Shown here: one piece after another, positions 1-9,614 of the stretch | How the letters are laid out: each line of letters begins with the position of its first letter | Position numbering within the stretch: position 1 is the first letter of the stretch | DNA from: Limnohabitans sp. | Lineage (GTDB): Bacteria; Pseudomonadota; Gammaproteobacteria; Burkholderiales; Burkholderiaceae_C | Assembly: GCA_009693225.1 (NCBI GenBank) | Contig: SHXP01000056.1 | Span: 1-11,334 of the forward strand | Length of the DNA: 11,334 nucleotides | Direction: 5' to 3' | Position numbers and translations under genes: made by a program | Notes under the pieces: model-generated | Seen by the model: only the letters and a program-made list of their open reading frames with translations | What the model was told of the DNA's origin: nothing | Database searches by the model: none

Positions 1-205
1 ACCACTGTTGCATGAAATGAATGCGCAGCATGGTGGACACAGGAAACGGCGGTCTGCCTGTCTTACTCACGGGCGCATGGAACTCAATCAGATCAACCAA
101 CTCCGTCCAAGGGACAACCAAGTTCATCTCTTCCAAAAACTCACGCTTGGGCGTGCGTTTGGTGACCAATTCAAATCCGGTGTTAGCAAAGGTGGTTTGT
201 TTCAT
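1..205 (-). CDS. IS5-family transposase, N-terminal part (runs off the left edge)
   Basis: An open frame of 68 codons begins at an ATG (203-205) and continues off the window. It starts MKQTTFANTGFELVTKRT and later contains REFLEEM, VVPW, GRPPFP and TMLRIHFMQQW. These match the N-terminal region of IS5-group transposases, whose hallmark is a TMLRIH-x-x-Q-x-W block just before the DDE catalytic core. The protein would catalyse cut-and-paste or copy transposition of its own element. The catalytic DDE residues lie outside the window, so activity cannot be judged. No stop codon or frameshift is seen in the visible part. The start is supported by its close agreement with the family N-terminus; a modest purine-rich stretch (TAGGTAG) precedes the ATG. 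Confidence 0.88.
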   Translation of the reverse strand, partial: MKQTTFANTGFELVTKRTPKREFLEEMNLVVPWTELVDLIEFHAPVSKTGRPPFPVSTMLRIHFMQQW

Positions 206-267
206 CTACCTATAACGCTTGTGTCACGCCTTTGGATGACTTACGATGAGACTTTTGCAGAGAATCC
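1..267 (-). mobile_element. IS5-family insertion sequence, 5' end only
   Basis: This is the transposase-start end of an IS5-family element; the rest lies to the left of the window. It carries the transposase start at 205 and about 62 bp of upstream terminal sequence. I place its outer end at 267 because a CTAG tetranucleotide follows at 268-271, and IS5-type elements generally duplicate a short YTAR-like target. The terminal sequence, read outside to inside on the minus strand, begins GGATTCTCTGCAAAAG. Only one end is visible, so neither the matching inverted repeat nor the second CTAG copy can be confirmed. The element sits 9-12 bp past the pgsA stop codon, so pgsA is intact but its original downstream sequence has been displaced. 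Confidence 0.72.
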
Positions 268-279
268 CTAGATGCTGAA

Positions 280-849
280 TCATTGTTTGACATTGGCTTT
301 AATGTGAGGAATCGCTTTATGAAGGTAAAAAATCATTGACCAAATGGTCAAAATGGCTGAAATCCAGATGAGAATTCCCCCCCAGAACCCCGTGTCAATT
401 ATTTGAAAAAGCACGCCGTCGAACAGCAGAAAGGGAATGGCCACCATTTGAACCGTGGTTTTCACTTTGCCGATCATGTGCACCGCAACACTTTTGTAAG
501 CACCTATCTGGGCCATCCACTCGCGCAAGGATGAAACAGCGATTTCACGGCCGATGATCAACAAAGCGACGATCACATCTACTCTGCTGAGATCGATCAG
601 AACCAGCAAGCTCGCGCACACCAGAAATTTGTCTGCCACAGGATCCAGAAAAGCACCGAAGGCAGATGTCTGATTTAATTTCCGTGCAAGAAATCCGTCA
701 AGCCAATCGGTGAGCGCAAACACCACGAACATGAATGTGGCAATCAGATTGCGCATTTCAATGTCGATCGGCCAGCGGAAAACCCAAACCAAAAGGGGAA
801 TTGCCAGAATTCTGGTCCAGGTCATGATGGTCGGGAGATTGAAAAACAT
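280..849 (-). CDS. pgsA: CDP-diacylglycerol--glycerol-3-phosphate 3-phosphatidyltransferase
   Basis: This 189-aa inner-membrane enzyme transfers phosphatidyl from CDP-diacylglycerol to sn-glycerol-3-phosphate. The product, phosphatidylglycerophosphate, is the committed precursor of phosphatidylglycerol and cardiolipin. The CDP-alcohol phosphotransferase signature is complete: D48-x2-D51-G-x2-A-R, then G65-x3-D69-x3-D73 (seen as DWLDGFLAR and GAFLDPVADK). The N-terminus (NLPTIMTWTRILAIPLL) and length are typical of PgsA. Several hydrophobic stretches at about residues 11-27, 35-50, 75-100 and 150-175 fit a multi-pass membrane protein. The ATG at 849 lies 3 nt after the dnaE stop codon, so it is probably co-transcribed with dnaE and perhaps translationally coupled; no strong Shine-Dalgarno is visible. 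The IS5-family element abuts its 3' end. Confidence 0.96.
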   Translation of the reverse strand: MFFNLPTIMTWTRILAIPLLVWVFRWPIDIEMRNLIATFMFVVFALTDWLDGFLARKLNQTSAFGAFLDPVADKFLVCASLLVLIDLSRVDVIVALLIIGREIAVSSLREWMAQIGAYKSVAVHMIGKVKTTVQMVAIPFLLFDGVLFQIIDTGFWGGILIWISAILTIWSMIFYLHKAIPHIKANVKQ

Positions 850-852
850 GGC

Positions 853-4323
<3,471 letters not shown>

Positions 4324-4416
4324 GCAGACATTCTAGGTAAAGAATCTATAAAATCATGGGATGCTTTCGGATTTCAAAAATTATTCTAGAATCTGGCTAT
4401 TCAAGGATCACTCAAC
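4324..4416. promoter_or_regulatory. Divergent dnaE/trxA promoter region
   Basis: The 93 bp between the two divergent start codons is AT-rich and must hold promoters for both genes. For trxA, TAGAAT at 4387-4392 is a plausible -10, with only a weak -35 (TTTCGG, 4365-4370, 16-nt spacer). The -10 lies in a perfect 10-bp palindrome, ATTCTAGAAT (4383-4392), and ATTCTAG recurs at 4330-4336 beside the dnaE start. For dnaE, the minus strand has TTGAAA and a TTTTATAGA stretch, but the spacing is poor. The trxA Shine-Dalgarno AAGGA (4403-4407) is 9 nt before its ATG. That promoters are present is a safe inference; the exact boxes are not. Confidence 0.4.
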
Positions 4417-4749
4417 ATGGCAAGCGAACTCATTCAACACATTTCTGATACTACTTTTGAATCAGTTGTTATCGAATCCAAAGGAACAGTGCTTGTCGAC
4501 TTTTGGGCAGAGTGGTGCGGTCCCTGCAAAATGATTGCCCCGGTGCTGGACGAAGCCGCTTCCGCCTACCAGGGCCGGTTGCAAATCACCAAGATGAATG
4601 TCGATGAAAACCGGGATATACCTGCCAAATTCGACATACGCGGTATTCCTACATTGATGCTGTTCAAAGACGGGCAACTCGCAGCGACAAAGGTCGGATC
4701 GCTCAGCAAAGCCCAGTTGACTGAATTCATTGATCAACAGCTCGCTTGA
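4417..4749 (+). CDS. trxA: Thioredoxin 1
   Basis: This 110-aa cytoplasmic protein-disulfide reductase donates electrons to ribonucleotide reductase, PAPS reductase, methionine sulfoxide reductase and others, and is recycled by thioredoxin reductase. The active site WCGPC has C34 and C37, preceded by VDFWAE. The conserved cis-proline is P78 in RGIPTLMLFKDG. Length and domain order match the single thioredoxin fold with no extra domain. An AAGGA Shine-Dalgarno lies 9 nt upstream of the ATG. There is no intrinsic terminator after the stop codon, so transcripts probably read through into the rho leader. That trxA-rho order is common in proteobacteria. Confidence 0.98.
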   Translation: MASELIQHISDTTFESVVIESKGTVLVDFWAEWCGPCKMIAPVLDEAASAYQGRLQITKMNVDENRDIPAKFDIRGIPTLMLFKDGQLAATKVGSLSKAQLTEFIDQQLA

Positions 4750-4775
4750 TTTCGCTCATTTTTTCGTGTCATAAT
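4746..4775 (+). promoter_or_regulatory. Candidate sigma-70 promoter for rho
   Basis: TTGATT (4746-4751) and CATAAT (4770-4775) are separated by 18 nt, each matching the sigma-70 consensus at most positions. The -35 box overlaps the last codons of trxA. Predicted initiation near 4781-4783 would give a rho leader of a little over 100 nt. This is seen by eye only and is not experimentally supported. Confidence 0.5.
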
Positions 4776-4811
4776 TCACAATTGATGAAAGCATCTGCTC
4801 AATAGGGCGGG

Positions 4812-4875
4812 CCACACTTCTACTTCATCGCAGCCGCTTCGTCTGCACAACTCCCCTCTCCTCATGAACTCCACC
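4812..4875 (+). promoter_or_regulatory. C-rich, G-poor rho leader (putative rut site)
   Basis: By hand count, these 64 nt contain 30 C and 6 G, a strong local C-over-G excess on the transcribed strand, and they seem poor in stable secondary structure. Such stretches are characteristic of Rho-utilisation sites. In E. coli, rho expression is autoregulated by Rho-dependent attenuation in its leader, so the position immediately upstream of rho supports the same role here. The inference rests on composition and context. The rho Shine-Dalgarno AAGGAG (4876-4881) follows directly and ends 7 nt before the start codon. Confidence 0.5.
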
Positions 4876-4888
4876 AAGGAGTACCCCT

Positions 4889-6151
4889 ATGCATCTGAAT
4901 GAACTCAAAGCTCTTCACGTGTCAGAAGTCTTAAAGCAGGCCGAAGAACTCGAAATTGAGAATACCGGGCGCATGCGCAAACAAGAATTGATGTTTGCCA
5001 CCATCAAAAAAAGAGCCCGAGCCGGCGAACAGGTATTTGCTGACGGGGTACTCGAAATTCTTCCTGATGGATTCGGCTTCCTTCGCAGTCCTGATACGAG
5101 CTACACAGCGAGTACGGATGACATCTACATCAGCCCGAGTCAGGTCCGCAGATTCAATCTTCACACGGGTGACATGATTGAAGGCGAAGTCCGCATTCCC
5201 AAGGACGGTGAACGCTATTTCGCATTAACCAAACTTGATCAGGTCAACGGTGACCTGCCTGAAAACAACAAGCACAAAGTGATGTTTGAAAATTTGACGC
5301 CCCTGTTCCCCAAGGAGCAAATGCGACTCGAGCGGGATATCAAAGGCGAAGAAAACATCACCGGGAGAATCATAGACATCATCGCGCCTATCGGTAAGGG
5401 CCAGCGCGCCTTGCTGGTCGCTCCCCCCAAGAGCGGTAAAACGGTGATGATGCAACATATTGCTCACGCCATCACGGCCAACTATCCCGACAGCCATGTC
5501 ATGGTTTTACTGGTTGATGAGCGCCCCGAAGAGGTGACAGAGATGCAACGCAGCGTCAAAGGCGAGGTCATTGCATCTACTTTTGATGAACCTGCTGCCC
5601 GACATGTGCACGTGGCTGAAATGGTCATTGAAAGAGCCAAACGCCTGGTGGAACTGAAAAAAGACGTCGTTATTTTGCTCGACTCAATCACCCGTCTGGC
5701 GCGCGCTTACAACAACGTGGTTCCCAGCTCCGGCAAAGTTCTCACCGGCGGCGTGGATTCCAATGCCTTGCAACGACCCAAACGATTTTTCGGTGCTGCA
5801 CGTAAAGTGGAAGAAGGCGGTTCTTTGACCATCATCGCCACCGCTTTGATAGATACCGGCAGTCGCATGGACGAAGTGATTTTTGAGGAATTCAAAGGCA
5901 CCGGAAACTGTGAAATTCACCTTGACCGGCGACTGTATGAAAAGCGGGTGTTCCCGGCAATACAACTTAACCGCAGCGGTACAAGGCGCGAAGAACTGCT
6001 GCTTAGTCCGGAAATACTGCAAAAGTCCAGAATTTTAAGGCAATTTATTTATAACCTGGACGAAATAGAGTCTATGGAATTGATGCTCAAAAACATGAAA
6101 GCCACCAAAACCAATGTCGATTTCTTTGACATGATGCGTCGCGGCGGTTGA
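4889..6151 (+). CDS. rho: Transcription termination factor Rho
   Basis: This ring-shaped hexameric RNA-dependent ATPase/helicase terminates transcription at untranslated, C-rich RNAs. At 420 aa it is essentially the E. coli length. The N-terminal Rho domain starts with MHLNELKALHVSEV. The cold-shock-like primary RNA-binding fold includes ADGVLEILPDGFGFLRS (about 51-67) and DDIYISPSQVRRF (about 77-89). Walker A is PPKSGKTVMMQ (near 179-189), with the catalytic lysine and threonine present. Walker B is VVILLDSITRLARAYN (near 257-272). The Q-loop (LTGGVDSNALQ, about 282-292), R-loop (KGTGNCEIHLDRR, about 333-345) and arginine-finger segment (SGTRREELL) are all present. AAGGAG supports the ATG at 4889. 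It lies between trxA and rpmE2, has its own promoter candidate, and may be autoregulated through the leader. No insertion domain or lesion is seen. Confidence 0.98.
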   Translation: MHLNELKALHVSEVLKQAEELEIENTGRMRKQELMFATIKKRARAGEQVFADGVLEILPDGFGFLRSPDTSYTASTDDIYISPSQVRRFNLHTGDMIEGEVRIPKDGERYFALTKLDQVNGDLPENNKHKVMFENLTPLFPKEQMRLERDIKGEENITGRIIDIIAPIGKGQRALLVAPPKSGKTVMMQHIAHAITANYPDSHVMVLLVDERPEEVTEMQRSVKGEVIASTFDEPAARHVHVAEMVIERAKRLVELKKDVVILLDSITRLARAYNNVVPSSGKVLTGGVDSNALQRPKRFFGAARKVEEGGSLTIIATALIDTGSRMDEVIFEEFKGTGNCEIHLDRRLYEKRVFPAIQLNRSGTRREELLLSPEILQKSRILRQFIYNLDEIESMELMLKNMKATKTNVDFFDMMRRGG

Positions 6152-6232
6152 TCAGATATCTGACATAATGTCAGGCTACCGAAAAGTGCAAGAGATCGGC
6201 TCTTGTGGCTATCGAATTGAAAAGGATAATTC
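6152..6232 (+). promoter_or_regulatory. rho-rpmE2 spacer with short inverted repeats
   Basis: This 81-nt spacer holds three small inverted repeats. TCAGATATCTGA (6152-6163) is a perfect palindrome. CTGACAT/ATGTCAG (6160-6174, 1-nt centre) shares CTGA with it, so the two RNA pairings would be mutually exclusive. CAAGAG/CTCTTG (6189-6205, 5-nt loop) is a 6-bp hairpin upstream of the rpmE2 Shine-Dalgarno AAAGGA (6221-6226), which ends 6 nt before the ATG. None is followed by a T run, so intrinsic termination is unlikely. They could be protein operators or a leader structure for bL31 autoregulation, but the sequence does not decide this. Confidence 0.3.
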
Positions 6233-6490
6233 ATGAAACAAGGCATTCACCCCGCGTATCGCGAAGTCTGCTTCATTGACCTCTCCAACGGCTTCAAGTT
6301 TGTCACCAGAACCTGTGCAAACACCAAAGAAACCGTGAAAATGGACGATGGAAGCGAACTGCCCCTGTTCAAGCTTGACACTTCCAGTGAGTCTCATCCG
6401 TTTTACACCGGCACACAGAAATCTGTGGACACCATGGGTGGGCGGGTTGAACGGTTCCGCAACAAGTACGGCAAAACAGCCGCCAAGTAA
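6233..6490 (+). CDS. rpmE2: 50S ribosomal protein bL31, type B (zinc-independent)
   Basis: This 85-aa ribosomal protein belongs to the large subunit near the central protuberance, where bL31 bridges to the 30S head. The start MKQGIHPAYREVCF and the block SSESHPFYTG followed by GRVERFRNKYG are diagnostic of bL31. It is the type B (C-minus) form: it has a longer central segment and only two isolated cysteines (C13 and C28), with no CxxC pair, so it cannot form the zinc ribbon of type A. In many bacteria type B copies are Zur-controlled paralogues. Here it occupies the post-rho slot, where betaproteobacteria commonly have their main copy. A strong terminator follows 17 nt after the stop codon, ending this transcription unit. 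Confidence 0.96.
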   Translation: MKQGIHPAYREVCFIDLSNGFKFVTRTCANTKETVKMDDGSELPLFKLDTSSESHPFYTGTQKSVDTMGGRVERFRNKYGKTAAK

Positions 6491-6507
6491 GCTTACCGGC
6501 TCACACG

Positions 6508-6535
6508 AAAGCAGCTTAACCAGCTGCTTTTTTTT
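6508..6535 (+). terminator. Intrinsic terminator after rpmE2
   Basis: A perfect 9-bp inverted repeat (AAAGCAGCT / AGCTGCTTT, 6508-6516 and 6522-6530) encloses a 5-nt loop (TAACC) and runs into 8 consecutive T residues (6528-6535). This is a textbook Rho-independent terminator. Read on the minus strand it also has an A-flanked stem, but the T tail favours plus-strand termination. Confidence 0.93.
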
Positions 6536-6574
6536 GGCATATCAAAATTGACAAGAAGTTTTCGATAAGCACAA

Positions 6575-8266
6575 GTGAAAACACCTACGCCAGCCATTGT
6601 TACAAGTCGGGCAGTCCGCAGGCTGCCCAAATGGTCACTGCTGATCTTGTGCTTTTTCTATGAGATGGCAGGCACCCTCGGACGCGATCCCTGGAAAAGC
6701 ATGGACATCGCCTCATTCGGTTACATGCTCAGCCTGGCCGAGGGACATTCAACGCTTTTTAACCTGCAAATTGCCGGTATAGCGCCTGAACTCGATGCCT
6801 ACTTGCCCTACTGGCTCGGCTCTTGCGCAATCGTACTTCTGCCCTTTTTAAAGGCCGATCTTGCCGCCAGGGTGCCATTTGTCATCAGCTCACTGTTTGG
6901 CATGGCTTGCCTGTGGCAGGCGATCTATTTTCTGGCCAGAAACCCGCAAGCCCAACCGGTGGCCTTTGCTTTCGGCGGCGAAGCCAATCCCAAGGATTAC
7001 GCCAGATCCCTGGCCGATGCGGGCTTGCTCGGATATCTGGCGTGTCTGGGACTCGCCGTACCCAGCCATGAACTGACGCCTATGGCTTTTCAGTTACAAA
7101 CGGTCAGCCTCCTTTTTATGGGTTCAGCCATCCTGCCTTTTTACCCTTTAAAAGGTATTTCGGCCTGGGGCATTGGCATACTGCTGCTGACACTCAGCGG
7201 TGCACCAAGCTTGTCTGTTGTCCTCGCATCGGGCACGCTTTTCATCTGGAGCAGACATCCTCAATCAACAAAATACCAGGTTCTCTCAATGGGTTTGGTG
7301 CTGGCAGCATTGCTGGTCATCGCCTATGAGCTTGATTTATGGAAATGGCGTCTTATGCCGCTCTTCATATTGAATCAGGAATGGAGGCAAGAGTTTGAAT
7401 TGCTGGTGTGGTACCTGTGGCCGGCCTGGCCATTGGCTGGTTGGACTATTTGGCGCTGGCGCAGTCATTGGTCCAATCAGATCTGGAGCCAGCATCTGGT
7501 TTTGCCTATTTTTCTCTTTTCAGCCACCCTCGCTGCAAGTTTACTGACCGAAAACCCGGACAGAACATTGCTGCTGGCGCTGCCCAGTCTGGCTGCACTT
7601 GCTTCTTTTGCGCTGCCGACATTCAGCCGGACAGCTGCTGCCCTGGTGGATTGGTTCACTTTGCTGTTTTTCAGCACTGGTGCGATGATAGTCTGGGTGG
7701 TATGGATTTCGCTCGAAACCGGAATTCCAGAACAGCCTGCACTGAATGTTTACAAACTCATTCCCGGGTACGTACACCATTTTGATGCGCTGACTTTTTC
7801 TATCGCAATCATTTCAACCGGGCTTTGGGTTAAATTGATTCAATGGCGTGTCGGCCGTCATCCGGCAGCCCTATGGAAAAGCATGGTACTTCCCGCTTCC
7901 GGTGCAATCGTGTGCTGGATTTTGCTGATGACGCTTTGGCTGCCATTCATAGACCGGGGGCTGAGTTACAAAGCCTGGTCGGAGGATTTGACACGGCAGA
8001 TCGGCAAACCAGTTTGTGTACATTATTTAGACCTTGATCGCAATCAAATTGCCGGGCTTGGCTACCACGGCAATCTCAGTTTTTTTCCTTTGAACAACCC
8101 GTCTCCTGCTTGTGATTGGCTGCTGGTTAATGAAAGATCACATCAGAAATTTAAAACATCGGCTAATCAAGATCTGTGGATGTTGTCCCAAGAATTTAAA
8201 CGCCCGGGCGATAAAAAAGATTTCTTACATATCTATCATTTGAAAAGCGCACAAAAGCATGACTGA
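6575..8266 (+). CDS. Polytopic membrane protein, GT-C (ArnT/PMT-like) glycosyltransferase candidate
   Basis: This 563-aa membrane protein begins at GTG (6575); an in-frame TAA lies 6 nt upstream of it, so no earlier start is possible. A short positively charged N-terminus (RAVRRLPKW) precedes the first helix (SLLILCFFYEMAGTLG), then the loop GRDPWKSMDIASFGYML. That TM1-then-acidic-loop arrangement is typical of GT-C enzymes such as ArnT and GT39/GT83 proteins, which use polyprenyl-phosphate sugars at the periplasmic face. About a dozen further hydrophobic segments follow to near residue 460, for example VDWFTLLFFSTGAMIVWVVW. A hydrophilic C-terminal domain of roughly 90 residues follows. I recall related proteins beside MATE genes downstream of rho/rpmE in Burkholderiales, usually annotated as putative transmembrane or glycosyltransferase proteins; this is from memory. 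Substrate and activity are unknown. It overlaps the next gene by 8 bp. Confidence 0.7.
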   Translation: MKTPTPAIVTSRAVRRLPKWSLLILCFFYEMAGTLGRDPWKSMDIASFGYMLSLAEGHSTLFNLQIAGIAPELDAYLPYWLGSCAIVLLPFLKADLAARVPFVISSLFGMACLWQAIYFLARNPQAQPVAFAFGGEANPKDYARSLADAGLLGYLACLGLAVPSHELTPMAFQLQTVSLLFMGSAILPFYPLKGISAWGIGILLLTLSGAPSLSVVLASGTLFIWSRHPQSTKYQVLSMGLVLAALLVIAYELDLWKWRLMPLFILNQEWRQEFELLVWYLWPAWPLAGWTIWRWRSHWSNQIWSQHLVLPIFLFSATLAASLLTENPDRTLLLALPSLAALASFALPTFSRTAAALVDWFTLLFFSTGAMIVWVVWISLETGIPEQPALNVYKLIPGYVHHFDALTFSIAIISTGLWVKLIQWRVGRHPAALWKSMVLPASGAIVCWILLMTLWLPFIDRGLSYKAWSEDLTRQIGKPVCVHYLDLDRNQIAGLGYHGNLSFFPLNNPSPACDWLLVNERSHQKFKTSANQDLWMLSQEFKRPGDKKDFLHIYHLKSAQKHD

Positions 8267-9614
8267 AAGAAAAATTATTCTCAAACATGCAGGCACTGTG
8301 CTTGCCGGTCAACTGGCTGTTGTTGCTTTCGGGGTCACAGATACCTTGATAGCTGGAAGATACGACTCTCACGCACTGGCCGTTTTGTCTGTCAGCTCAG
8401 CTATTTACATAACGGTCTATGTTGCATTGATAGGTGTGATTCAAGCACTGCTTCCGATGTTTGCAGAACTTTATGGAGCTGAGAAATTTGAAAAAATAGG
8501 CGCCATTTTCCGTCAGACACTTTATGTCTGGCTATCCATCAGTGTGATCGGTTTTCTTATTCTTATTTCGCCTTATTTCATATTACATTGGACCCAGGTA
8601 CCGGTTGAACTGCAAGCGGATATCCAAGCCTATCTGGGTCTGCTTGCATTGGCTTTACCGCCTGCACTGTTCTTCAGGTTGTACAGTTCATTCAATCAAA
8701 GCATCGGCAAACCAAGACTGGTCACGTGGTTGCAGATAGGCGGTTTGATCATCAAAATTCCTTTGTCTATTCTGCTGGTTTTCGGTTTTTCTTTTATTCC
8801 TGAAATGGGCTTGATGGGTTGTGCGCTTGCCACCGTGATTGTGACTTTTGGCATGGCATTGATCGCTATTGTGTTGATGAAAACAAGCCCGCTTTATGCG
8901 CGTTTTGTTTTATGGAAAAAACTCGAAAAACCTGAATGGCTGCAACTCAAGCAAATGGCTCGACTCGGTCTGCCCAATGGATTCAGTGTACTGGTGGAAG
9001 TCACCTCGTTCACGTTGATGGCTTTATTCATTGCCAGATTGGGTACAGCCGCTGCTGCCAGTCATCAGATAGCCTCGAACATGACTGCTTTACTTTATAT
9101 GATTCCTCTGTCTTTTTCGATTGCCATCAGTGCTAGGGTCAGTTTCTGGATAGGATCTGGTAATTTTCTGAAAATGCGGGAGGCAGTGATAATCGGCTTT
9201 CAGTTGATCGGCCTCGAAGCTGTATTGATGGCAACCATACTCTGGTTGTTCTCGCGTGAAATAGCCTTGCTGTATACCAAGGATCCTGTTGTCTCTGACA
9301 TTGCCGCAGAGTTACTTATATTGATCGGTTTTTATCACCTGGGAGATGCCTTGCAAACGATTTGTTTTTTCGTTCTGCGCAGCTTCAAAATCACCTTGGT
9401 TCCCATGCTTTTGTACAGCGTTATGTTGTGGGGAGTAGGCTTAAGCGGAGGATATCTTCTGGCGTATATCGGGTTGCCGGGCATTGCAGCCATGCAATCA
9501 CCTCATGCATTCTGGATAATGAGCATATTGGCTCTGGCAATGGTCAGTATCAGCTTGGTGTATATGGTCTGGCACAACACAAAAGCCAGAGTTTCTCAAA
9601 TGGATTCGGTTTGA
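8259..9614 (+). CDS. MATE-family (MOP superfamily) transporter
   Basis: This 451-aa inner-membrane transporter belongs to the NorM/DinF type, which exchange Na+ or H+ for cationic drugs or other substrates. Family features are about 12 hydrophobic helices in two homologous halves, the TM1 motif AFGVTDTLIAGR, the ALPPALFFRLYSSFNQSIGKPR segment, and LGLPNGFSVLVEVTSFTLMALF opening the second half with SHQIASN after it. Length matches NorM (about 450-460 aa). The ATG overlaps the upstream gene's end (ATGACTGA, 8259-8266), so translational coupling is likely and the two may share a task. Efflux is the default call. The neighbour leaves open that it flips a lipid-linked substrate, as other MOP members do. 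Its 3' end overlaps the convergent phoR end by 19 bp. Confidence 0.9.
   Translation: MTERKIILKHAGTVLAGQLAVVAFGVTDTLIAGRYDSHALAVLSVSSAIYITVYVALIGVIQALLPMFAELYGAEKFEKIGAIFRQTLYVWLSISVIGFLILISPYFILHWTQVPVELQADIQAYLGLLALALPPALFFRLYSSFNQSIGKPRLVTWLQIGGLIIKIPLSILLVFGFSFIPEMGLMGCALATVIVTFGMALIAIVLMKTSPLYARFVLWKKLEKPEWLQLKQMARLGLPNGFSVLVEVTSFTLMALFIARLGTAAAASHQIASNMTALLYMIPLSFSIAISARVSFWIGSGNFLKMREAVIIGFQLIGLEAVLMATILWLFSREIALLYTKDPVVSDIAAELLILIGFYHLGDALQTICFFVLRSFKITLVPMLLYSVMLWGVGLSGGYLLAYIGLPGIAAMQSPHAFWIMSILALAMVSISLVYMVWHNTKARVSQMDSV

Noticed and set aside
8..271. Plus-strand 87-codon open frame at the left edge
   Set aside because: It is antisense to the IS5-family transposase N-terminus, whose similarity is unmistakable; the plus-strand product has no recognisable features.
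6126..6169. TTGACA in the rho 3' end with CATAAT in the spacer as an rpmE2 promoter
   Set aside because: The spacing is 32 nt, far beyond sigma-70 limits; no better pair was found.
6160..6174. Zur operator upstream of rpmE2
   Set aside because: The dyad CTGACAT-A-ATGTCAG lacks the ATGTTAT-type half-site typical of proteobacterial Zur boxes; kept only as an unassigned palindrome.
6548..6577. Perfect TTGACA just upstream of the GT-C-like gene as a promoter
   Set aside because: With a 16-18 nt spacer the -10 would fall on the GTG start codon, and no TATAAT-like box is found there. GATAAG is only 10 nt away.
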